Shown: positions 55,901-62,600 of the stretch, piece after piece
Layout: each line of letters starts with the position of its first letter
Numbering within the stretch: the stretch's first letter is position 1
Assembly: GCF_900143065.1 (NCBI RefSeq)
Contig: NZ_FRCX01000002.1
Location: 603,209 to 667,208 of the forward strand
Direction of reading: 5' to 3'
Origin: Duganella sacchari
GTDB lineage: Bacteria > Pseudomonadota > Gammaproteobacteria > Burkholderiales > Burkholderiaceae_D
DNA length: 64,000 nt
The notes under the pieces: generated by a model
Told to the model about the DNA's origin: nothing
The model's database searches: none
Seen by the model: the letters and a program-made list of their open reading frames with translations, nothing else
Program-made: the position numbers and the translations under genes

Positions 55901-56669
55901 GGTGTGACTGGCGGGCCGGCCGTGCATGATCCGTGGGGAGTATCAGCAATGGCGTTGCCTCCTCCAGCTGCGCCTTCCAGTAATCGACCTGCTTTTGAAG
56001 CGCAGCGCCGTCCAGCGAGGTGCGCTGCCAGTGGGCGAAGTCGGTGTATTGGATGGGCAGCTCGGACAGTGGCGATGCCTGTCCCTGCACGAACGCGCCG
56101 TAGAGTGCAGCCACTTCATCCACCAGTACGCCGAGTGACCAGCCATCGGCCACGATGTGGTGCAGTGTAAACAGCAAAATATGCTGTTGATCGTCCAGGC
56201 GTAACAAGGTGGCGCGGATTAATGGCCCCGTACCCAGATCAAATGGCGCGAGCGCTTCTGCCTGCGCCAATTCCTGCGCCTTGGTTTCGCGCTGCGCGAC
56301 GGCGAGATGGGTCAGATCGTGCAGCGGCACAGTGAGTTCTGCCTTGCCGGTATCCCGCTGCACCGGCATATCGCCATCCAGCGCAAAGACCGTGCGCAAG
56401 GTGGCATGACGGCGCACTAGCTCATTCAGCGTGCGGTTCAACGCATCCGTAGCGAGAGTCCCGGTAAGGCGCAAGGCCATCGGCATGTTGTAGAACGGAC
56501 TGCCTGGCTCATATTGATCCAGGAACCACAGGCGTTGCTGGGCAAACGACAGCGCGGCCTGCACATCAGCGGGACGGCGCGGAATGCTGGACTGGGTCTT
56601 GACTTTACCCTGCAGCCACTTGGCCAGCAAAGCCTGTTTGGACGCGGAGAGTTTGGAATCGTCGCTCAT
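43929..56669 (-). CDS. Four-module NRPS: (C-A-PCP) x 4
   Basis: A 4246-residue NRPS of four elongation modules with no epimerase and no TE. PCP serines lie in GGHSLLAT/AQ near 1030, 2080 and 3138 and GGHSLMAVQ near 4190. C-domain motifs HHIVADG, HHIASDG, HHILYDG and HHIVSDG lie near 170, 1225, 2277 and 3335. A-domain codes read by eye: A1 D-V-Q-F-I-A-Q-V-A-K (start resembles proline codes), A2 and A3 both D-F-W-N-V-G-M-V-H-K (threonine), A4 D-L-K-N-F-G-T-D-V-K (not assigned). Modules 2 and 3 share an almost identical A-PCP block. The N-terminal LSASKQALLAKWL helix and the C-terminal tail after the last PCP look like docking elements. It starts 6 bases after the upstream NRPS stop. Confidence 0.95.
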   Translation of the reverse strand: MSDDSKLSASKQALLAKWLQGKVKTQSSIPRRPADVQAALSFAQQRLWFLDQYEPGSPFYNMPMALRLTGTLATDALNRTLNELVRRHATLRTVFALDGDMPVQRDTGKAELTVPLHDLTHLAVAQRETKAQELAQAEALAPFDLGTGPLIRATLLRLDDQQHILLFTLHHIVADGWSLGVLVDEVAALYGAFVQGQASPLSELPIQYTDFAHWQRTSLDGAALQKQVDYWKAQLEEATPLLILPTDHARPARQSHRGAVLHFTVDGVTGQALQALVQPGGSTLFMALLAAFNVLLARYSGQTDICIGTPVANRSRPELEKLIGFFANTLVLRTQVNEYASFNELLADTRRTALDSYAHQDVPFEQLVEVLKPERNAGHSPLFQVMLALQNTPAGTLELPGLQLDPVLTERVTAKFDLMLNVAEEADGSLACALEYSTDLFQAATIQRMACHFARLLDAIVAAPSAPIHTLVMLDTREQLAQLEQGGRTAAPLAVEPVHRMFEAQALRTPDRIALEFGPVTLSYAQLNRRSDILSQRLRSQGVGPDVCVGVCTNRSPEMVIGVLAILKAGGAYVALDPNYPQERLAYMLSDAAPRLVLTQRALLERLPATPYLLLDDAAEDGEAAAISTVTGPDMANLAYVIYTSGSTGRPKGVGLSHTALSNLIAWQLAEHPVTGGRVLQFASLNFDVSFQEIFSTLCGGDTLVLLDEAQRQDMEHLQHLVLNGGFRRVFLPNAVLQQFAGLPLPDAAKGHCDIITAGEQLLAGPAVKALMRAAGGNLFNQYGPSETHVATQFRLDARDMDDWPTQPPIGRAIANTRIYILDAYFNPVASGAVGELYIAGMCLGRAYINQPALTAAAFLPDPYGAQPGARMYRTGDLARRRADGNIEYLGRIDGQVKIRGMRVELGEIEAALRALAGVREASAQAREDTPGDKRLVAYVAMDADAFRPQDMRAALSGGLPEHMLPAHIVRLSQLPLTRNGKVDRRALPAPEGSRGEDDYETPAGPLESTVAAVWADVLKLDKVGRNDNFFHLGGHSLLATLVMTRLRRALRRDIALRTLFEAPTVRLLAASIAQQPDIEDSHIPVASRDVALPLSFAQQRLWFLDQLETSSAFYNIPFALRVHGRLDTAALQRTLSHVLERHEVLRTRFVTEAGTPVQRISTVAELALPVVSLVHLPHAEREAQVTWRAQVEAQTPFDLMQAPLLRASLLQLAEDEHILLLTMHHIASDGWSVGVLVREVAALYSAFAQGHAAPLAPLAHQYADYACWQRERLAGDRMQRQLDYWLKQLADAPTLLTLPTDRPRPAVQTYAGASHVFTVDSSVTSVLRDIGARQGATLFMTLAAAYHILLARYAGQSDICTGSPVAGREHAELSDLIGFFVNTVVLRSRLDLHLPFAALLEQMRQVALDAFANQDVPFEQLVERLAPERDASHAPLFQAMFVLQNAPIGELELPGLRLSPVTTGTVSAKFDLTLSVSEDEGGLWCALEYNTDLFEASTIENMAGHYARLLQALTEAQDTPIGDLPLMDGIERARTLRVPSASHIESLCLHQLFEQQAARSPSGIALVCEDQRLSYAELNARANRVAHQLRAMGVGPDVLVGLAVERKPEMIVGLLAILKAGGAYVPLDPSYPEDRIAYMLADAKPAVVLAQPHTAPACDAPVLCFDDEALSAQPDGNLANLTTPSNLAYVIYTSGSTGRPKGALLQHGNVTRLFKATAQWFDFSDKDSWSLFHSYAFDFSVWEIWGALLYGGKLVMVPYLVSRAPEQFHALLAAEQVTILNQTPSAFQQLMEADRQPGAPALSLRRVVFGGEALNQSALAPWFIRHGRTQPLLVNMYGITETTVHVTHVPLHAEIASASPIGVPIPDLGVYILDSRQNPAPVGVPGELHVSGAGLARGYLNRPDLTAERFVPDPFSAQAGSRMYRSGDLARWLPDGGIEYLGRIDNQIKIRGFRIELGEIESALAALDGVREALVLAREDNRGDKRLVAYVVSSLEEPALRAGLGKTLPEYMVPSHFVSLERFPLTANGKVDRKALPAPDLSRSQASYVAPSGEVEIGVAAIWAEVLMVERVGLHDNFFSLGGHSLLAAQLVARVRDAFSCELPLRSLFESPTVAGMVQRMAVAKAGAPSVAAITAVDRNGVLPLSFGQKRFWFLDQYQPGSAAYSAPIALSLKGIVDPDILQRTFNHLVARHEPLRTVFTAEDGEPRQLILPPFAPVIDTRDLSVLSEIERDHQIKDAIRNEAVTPFNLRHGPLLRIALLKLHEQEHVLLLTLHHILYDGWSMGVLLDEFTTLYCALREGASPALAPLPVQYADYTHWENVQLSGTSLDSQLDFWRAQLADAPALLALPVDRARPSVMTHNGATLHTVISVETTHGLLRLGQSRQATLFMVLAAAFNTLMHRYTGQDDLCIGALSANRPAGTTGLIGIFVNILALRSRASIDEPFTAVLQRTRDSLLAAYENPLPFELVLSHIAPQRDASSLPYAQVALNFHNERDPKVDDTAFARSRAGGLHIAGLHGSSATHAHFELKLEMGLEGDVLHIDYEYNTDLFDASTIESMAGHYARILQALTEAPDTPIGDLPLMDDSARALTLRVPSASHTESLCLHQLFEQQAARCPDAIALVCEDQRLSYAELNARANRVAHRLRAMGVGPDVLVGLSVERKPEMIVGLLAILKAGGAYVPLDPSYPEDRIAYMLADAKPAVVLAQPHTAPACDAPVLCFDDEALSSQPDSNLANLTTPSNLAYVIYTSGSTGRPKGALLQHGNVTRLFKATAQWFDFSDKDSWSLFHSYAFDFSVWEIWGALLYGGKLVMVPYLVSRAPEQFHALLAAEQVTILNQTPSAFQQLMEADRQPGAPALSLRQVVFGGEALNQSALAPWFIRHGRTQPLLVNMYGITETTVHVTHVPLHAEIASASPIGVPIPDLGVYILDSRQNPVPVGVPGELHVSGAGLARGYLNRPDLTAERFVPDPFSAQAGARMYRSGDLARWLPDGGIEYLGRIDHQIKIRGFRIELGEIESALAALDGVREALVLAREDNRGDKRLVAYVVSSLEESALRAGLGKTLPEYMVPSHFVSLERFPLTGNGKVDRKALPAPDLSRSQADYVAPSGEVEIAVAAIWAEVLMVERVGLHDNFFSLGGHSLLATQVISRTRTRFNVNLPLRSLFESPTVGAIAALIGETEQDSAAEHIPQADRNQALPLSYAQQRLWVLDQFTAGTASYNVPFVLTLRGQLDVKALQRTLNEVVRRHEALRTTFHAEDGIPVQRVTASVTLPLVQTDLSDLPRSEREAHAAWMAQDMAQAPFDLATGPLIRASIVRMGESEHRFMLTMHHIVSDGWSVGVLVGELAALYSAYTQGLPSPLAPLSIQYADFAQWQRNWLIGPVLDAQRSYWRDYLSGAPAILTLPTDRPRPPVQTYRGAVHYFHLPASVATGLQALGRETGTTLFMSLAAAFNIVLSRYSGQDDICLGTSIANRNRADIEPLIGFFVNTLVLRTRIDRSMRFRTLLEGVRADSLAAYARQDLPFEYLVDDLHLERQRSHSPLFQVMLVVQNAPLGDLELAGLELEPLRAETASAKFDLTLGVGGEGDTLSASMEYSTDLFDESTIVRMAQHFTRLLESIVAAPDARIGDLDMLTPAERQLVLYGWNDSATRHTSGLPIHRQIEAQVARTPERTAVLCRGIRLSYSQLNARANRLAHRLHSHGVAPDTLVGVCMERSLEMVVAVLAVLKAGAAYVPLDPGYPEQRLSYMLDDARPAVLLTQSHLPIARQALGVPVAFLDREDDAAYPDTNLPLQAVAQNLAYVIYTSGSTGKPKGTAVHQGGLLNLVNWFVKQFGIGAEDKILLFSSFSFDLTQKNLYAALISGGELHLPAEGYDPQGAATLIREQGITCINCAPSAFYPLLAHGPLPLRHVFLGGEPIRAELLLESFSHRTKVPAIHNTYGPTEASDVVSFHSWDMAQGSTVIPIGRPIANTQLYILDQDMQPVPPGAAGELHIGGDGVGRGYRQRPALTAEKFVPDPFGTSAGARLYKTGDLARFLPDGAIEYLGRIDHQIKLRGFRIELGEIEAELGAIAGIGEMLVMLREDTPGDRRLVAYLCGPAVPDAPMLRATLLRSLPDYMVPAHFVVLEKMPLSPNGKIERRELPVPDAVSFVQEYVAPSTPVEKTIAAIWASVLKVGRIGVQDNFFELGGHSLMAVQVLSRITRETGVTLPIETIFAAQTVALLARELETRRPAPQDGVTTIRI
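47245..49031 (-). repeat. Near-identical A-PCP block, copy in module 3
   Basis: About 1.79 kb covering the end of the third C domain, the third A domain and its PCP. It matches 50419-52205 at a constant offset of 3174 bases (1058 codons, one module), with only scattered differences; the two proteins differ at roughly a dozen of some 590 residues. Similarity falls away in the flanking C domains. Confidence 0.9.
50419..52205 (-). repeat. Near-identical A-PCP block, copy in module 2
   Basis: Partner of 47245-49031, encoding the second Thr-type A domain and its PCP. The C domains on either side of the two copies (for example C2 against C3) are clearly different, so only A-PCP was copied or kept homogeneous. 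Confidence 0.9.
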
Positions 56670-56675
56670 CTTTTT

Positions 56676-59600
56676 CTACTCACTCAAATCATTTGCGATG
56701 GAACGGGCCTGCTCGTCCGTCATGCCTTCTATTTTTTGCAGAATCAGCGCCTCGACAGCTTCGGCCTGCGCCGCAACTGTGGGACCGTCAAACAAGGTAC
56801 GCGGCGGCAGATCGACGTCGAATTCTTCACGAATGCGCGCGATCAGGCGCATGGCCAGCAGCGAGTGGCCGCCAAGCGAGAAGAAGTTGTCGTGCCGTCC
56901 GACCTGCCCGGCATTGAGCACGGCACACCAGATACCAGCCAGTGTTTCTTCAAGTGGTCCCTCTGGCGCCTCGTAACGCCCCTCGCCCACGCGCACCTCG
57001 GGAAGCGGCAAGGCACCCCGGTCCACCTTGCCATTGGGTGTCAGCGGCAGGCTTGCTAGCGGCACGATGTGGGACGGCAGCATGTAGTCCGGCAGCAGTG
57101 ATCGCAGTGCTGAGCGCAGCTCATCGGCGTCGGGTGGATTCGTCCCCGCGACATAGGCAACCAGTCGCCGGTCGCCGGGTTGATCTTCCCGCACCACGGC
57201 CACGACTTCGCAACCAGTGGCGCAGGACGATAGTGCAGCTTCCACCTCGCCCAATTCGATACGGAAGCCACGCAGCTTGACCTGCTGGTCCGCGCGGCCC
57301 AGGAACTCGATTTCGCCATCGTCACGGTAGCGTGCAAGGTCGCCACTGCGGTACATGCGAGTACCGGGAGCGCCATAAGGATTAGGCAGGAAACGCCCCG
57401 CCGTCAGGCCGGGACGCCCGATATAACCGCGTGCCAGCCCCGCGCCTGCGATATACAACTCCCCCACCACGCCAACCGGCACCGGATTCAGCGCCCGGTC
57501 AAGAATGTGGCAGCACATACCTGCGATGGGGCGTCCGATTGGCGGCAACGCAGGCCAGTCGGCGATACGTTTCACTTCCAGGCCGGACTGGGTCGCGACG
57601 TGCGTTTCAGTGGGTCCGTATTGGTTGTACACCATCGCCGCACCAGTGGTCCGTACCAGCTTGGTCAACGCATCGGTGATGGCCAGCTGCTCGCCTGCGG
57701 TCACGATATCGCACGGCTCCGGCCACGGCGCCATGTCGGGTCCTCCCGCGAAGTGCTGTAGCACGGCGTTTGGCAGGAATACCCTGCCGCAGCGGCGCTC
57801 GGCGATGTAGCTTCGCAATCCGTCAAGATCGGCGCGCCGCGCTTCACTGCACAGAACCAGGGTATCGCCCGCACACAACGCTGAGAATATCTCCTGGAAT
57901 GAGACATCGAAGTTCAGCGATGCAAACTGGAAGACACGCATGGTCTGCGTGCTGCGCCGCTGTTCCAGCTGCCACGCCAGCAGGTTGGCCAGCGCGGCTG
58001 ACGGCATGGCCACTCCTTTTGGCCGGCCGGTGGAGCCAGAGGTGAACAGCACATAGGCCAGACTGTCTGGCGGGATGTGCAAGTTCAAGCTGTCCGCCGC
58101 CTGCTGCTTCGCCCGCTTTTCCAACGCCTCCATACTGACGCTACTGATGGCGGGCAGGCGATCGATCAGTGAGGTCTGCGTCAGCACCAGGGTTGGCGCA
58201 GCGTCCTCCAGCATGGCGGACAGGCGGTCGCGCGGATAGCCTGGATCGAGCGGCACATAAGCCGCACCGGCTTTCAGCACGGCCAGCAATGCAATGACCA
58301 CGGCGGGCGAACGTTCGAGGCACACGCCGACCCTGGCGTCGGTACGCACACCCATCGTAAGCAGCTCACGTGCCAGGCGATTGGTGCGTGCATCGAGTTC
58401 GGCATAGCTGAGTATCTGATCCTCATATTCGACGGCGATGGCATCGGGCGTACGCCCGGCAGCCACTTTGAACATGGCCTGGATGGTGCCTGGCGGTGAA
58501 GAATGTCCGGGGTTGAAGCCGTATAGAATCTGCTGCCGTTCCTCCGGCCCCAGCATGGGCAACTCGGCCAGCGGCAGTGCGGGATCAGCGCAGGCAGCAT
58601 CGATCAGCCGCAACAGATGGCCGGCCATGCGTGCAATGGTGTCGTGATCGAACAAGGCCGTGTTGTACTCCAGGCCTGCCTCCAGCACATCTCCGTCGCC
58701 TGCCACCGCGAGCGTGATATCGAATTTCGCCGTACGGCTATCGGAATCGATGGCCTGCCATTCCAGCCCCGGTAACGCAAAGGCAGCACCGGGCGTGTTT
58801 TGCAGTACCAGCATGGCCTGGAACAAGGGACTGCGGTCCATGCTGCGCTCGGGCTGCAATGCCTCCACCAGCTTTTCGAATGGCAGCTCCTGGTGGGCAA
58901 AGGCATCCAGCGCCGTGGTGCGTACCTGGCGCAGCAAGGCATTGAAATCCGTGTCCGAATCAAGACGCGTACGCAGCACCAGCGTGTTGGCGAAAAAGCC
59001 GACCAGGTTTTCCGTTTCAGCCTGACTACGATTCGCTACGGGGGTGCCGATGCAAATATCGTCCTGACCACTGTAGCGGGCCAGCAGCATGCTGAAGACG
59101 GCGGTCAAGGCCATAAACAATGTAGCCCGTTCGCCACCCGCAACGACACGCAGGCGTGCGGCCGGCAGAGTGAAGCGGTACATGGCGCCTTCGTGCGTCT
59201 GCGCCTGTGGGCGCTGACGGTCGGTTGGCAGCTCAAGCATGGCCGGGGCGCCAGCCAGCTGCGCCGTCCAGTAATCAAGCTGGCGCGCGAGGACGTCACC
59301 CTGCAAATGATCGTGCTGCCAGCTGGCGTAGTCCGCGTACTGGATCGGCAACACGGGCAGCTTCACGGTTTCACCAGAGATGACGGCGCGATAGCAGTCG
59401 GCCAGCTCCCTGGCCAGCAGGTTGTTGGACCAGCCGTCCGTTGCGATGTGATGTACCGTCAGCAGCAGTACATGCGCTTGCGGCTCCAGCCGCAGCAACT
59501 GGGCGCGGATGGGTGGCCCCACAGCCAGATCGAATGGTGCGCGCATCTCTTCCTGGATGTGCCAATCCGCGCGCGCCACACGCTCACCATGCGGCAAGGC

Positions 59601-62600
59601 AGAAAGGTCAGTCAGCGGCAGCGACAGCGCCAGGTCAGGCACGATAAGCTGGACAGGTTCGCCGTCCTGTGATGCAAAACGCGTACGCAATACGGCGTGG
59701 CGGACCACGAGCAGGTTCAGTGCCTGTTCCAATGCGGCGGCATCCAGCGTGCCACTCAGGCGCAGCGCAGACGGCAGATTATAGAGCGGGCTTCCTGGCT
59801 CAAGCTGGTCAAGGAACCACAGGCGCCGCTGCGCGAACGACAGCGGCGCAGTGGCGGTTTGCAAGCGGGGCCTGATGACGGGCGCGGCGCCATCGGCGCG
59901 CGCCGCCTGTTCGATGCACAACGCCAAAGCGGCAATCGTGGGCGCTTCGAATAACGAACGCACTGGCATTCGAATACCAAAGGCGGCATTGACACGCGCG
60001 ACTGCCTGCGTAGCAAGCAGTGAATGACCGCCAAGCAGGAAGAAGTCATCGTGGACGCCGACGCGTACCAGTCCCAGTATCTCAGTCCATATTTCGCACA
60101 GCCTGGCCTCCGCTGGCGTACGCGGCGCCACGTATGGCGCCGCACCCTGCCCGGCTTCCGGACGAGGAAAGGCGGCACGGTCAATCTTTCCGTTGGGCGT
60201 GAGCGGGAACCGTTCCAGCACCATGATATGCGACGGCACCATGTAATCCGGCAGCGCATCCAGCAACTGGGCACGGATCCGTGCAGGCAGACCGGCATCG
60301 GCGTGGTCAGGCTGCGCGATCACGTAACCGGTCAGTGATTTCTCGCCCTCGCCCGCATCATGCGCCAGCACCACGGCCTGCGCCACGTCGCGTAAATCAC
60401 CGAGAGCGCTTTCCACTTCGCCGGTTTCGACACGCATGCCGCGCACCTTCACCTGGAAGTCACGCCGCCCCATATAACGGAAAGTGCCGTCGGCCAGCAG
60501 CATGGCCAGATCACCTGTCTTGTACAAGACGTCCTGCTCGCCTTTGCTGTATGGATTGGAGACAAAGGCCGCTTGCGTAAGCTCCGGCTGGCGATAGTAG
60601 CCCAGACTGCGGTAAGGCGTGCGGACGTAAAGCTCTCCCGTTTCACCAGGCGCGCATGGCTCCAGGTTGGCGTTCAAGAGTATGGCTTGTGCACCAGGCA
60701 GCGGCCGGCCCATGGGCAGATAGCCAGCCGTGACCAGGGTTGGCGGGACGCGGTAGAAGAATTTCGCCAGGCTGGTTTCGGTTTGTCCGTACACGCCTAT
60801 CAGCTCTTTCGTACCGCCATAGACGCTATTCCAGCGGTTCACGTCCGGCGGCAGCAATGCACCGCCACCGACTACCACGGTGCGCAACTCGCGCAACCTG
60901 GCGGAACACAGGTTGGCCCCCAACAGCAGACGGAATGAAGATGGTACACAATGCAGCAGCGTGATCTCGCTTGCTTCCAGCCAGTTGGCCAGCGCAGCGC
61001 TTTCAAACACTTCATCCGAAGGTGGAATGCATACTGTGCCGCCACAGCACAGGGCCGGGAAGATGTCGCGCAAGTAGACATGGAAAGATGGATTGGTCAG
61101 CTGGCTGGCCCGCACGTCCTGGCCTATGGATGCGGTATCGATCTCCCATTGGATGAAGTGCGCCAGGCCACTGGTCCGGCCCAGTACCGGCTTGGGTTTT
61201 CCTGTGGAGCCGGACGTATAGAAAATATGGCACGGGGAGTCAGGACCAACCGCGACCCGGACGTATCTGTCGTCGCCATCAAGCGGGCCATCCAGTAGCA
61301 CGCGTCGATGCGGCCATTCCAGCCCAGTTGCAGCCTGCGCTGCCTGTACCGCACTATCCTGGTCGGTGATAATCCAGTCAGGCCTGACCAGTTCCAGCAT
61401 CTCTCGTACACGCTGCACCGGATAACGCAGGTTCAGCGACGTGAACACACCGCCAGCTTTCAGGATGGCGATAGTAGCAATGATCTGCGACACCGGATTG
61501 TGCAGCATAATCGCGGCCACCGCGCCGGGATGCATGCCGTCGGCCAGCAGATGCCCGGCGAGCCGGTTGCTGTCGGCATCAAGCTGACGGTAGCTGACAC
61601 GATCGAAACGCCACTCGATCGCTGTTTTGTCAGGCACCGCCAGCGCGGCCGCCTCAAACAAATCCAGTACATGGTGCGTAGGCAGAGGCAGCGCCAGTTC
61701 CGCATCGGTTTTGCTGGTGAAGCCAGGCTGGATGGCGTCCCATATTTGAAGCAGTCGTGTTTTTTCCTCGACGCTCAGCAGCGGCAGTGCATCCAGCGCA
61801 CTGTCCGGCTGCGTGCCTGCTGCTTGCAGCAACTGCGCGAAATGGCTGCCCATGCGCGCCATGGTCGAACGTTCGAACAAGTCCGTGTTGTACTCAAACG
61901 ATCCGTGCAGACTACCGTCTTGCTCTTCCCATAACGAGAGACGGAAGTCAAACTTTGAAGTGCCGACTTCCGCATCCATCTGTTCAAGCGTCAAACCAGG
62001 TAGCTGAAGCGCGTCGCCCGGCGCATTCTGCAAAATCAGCATCGTCTGGAACAGCGGCGAGTACGCAAGGCTGCGTGGTGGCGCCACCGCTTCCACCACT
62101 TGTTCGAATGGCACATCCTGATGGGCGTACGCATCCAGCAAATTGCCTTTTACCTGTTGCAGCAGCGTGCGGAAACAGGCGCCGTTCTCGATTTGTGTTC
62201 TCAGCACCAGCGTATTGGCGAAGAAGCCAATCAGGTTTTCAAGCTCTGCGTGCTTGCGGTTAGCGATCGGCGTACCGACGCAGATATCGTCCTGTCCGGA
62301 GTAACGCGAAAGCAGTAGATTGAACGCTGCGGCAAGTCCCATGAAGAGCGTCGCACCTTCGCCACGCGTCAAAGCCGCCAACGGCGCCACGTGCGAGGCT
62401 GGAATGCTGAAGTCATATGACGCGCCGCGATAACTCTGAACGGGCGGACGTGGGCGCTCGGTCGGCAATGCCAACAGCGCCGGCGCTCCCTGCAGGCGCT
62501 GCCGCCAGAAACCCAACTGGCGTTGCAGCACCTCTCCGCTCAGCCAGCGGCGCTGCCAGGCAGCGAAGTCCGCGTATTGTATTGTCAATGCCGCCAGCGG

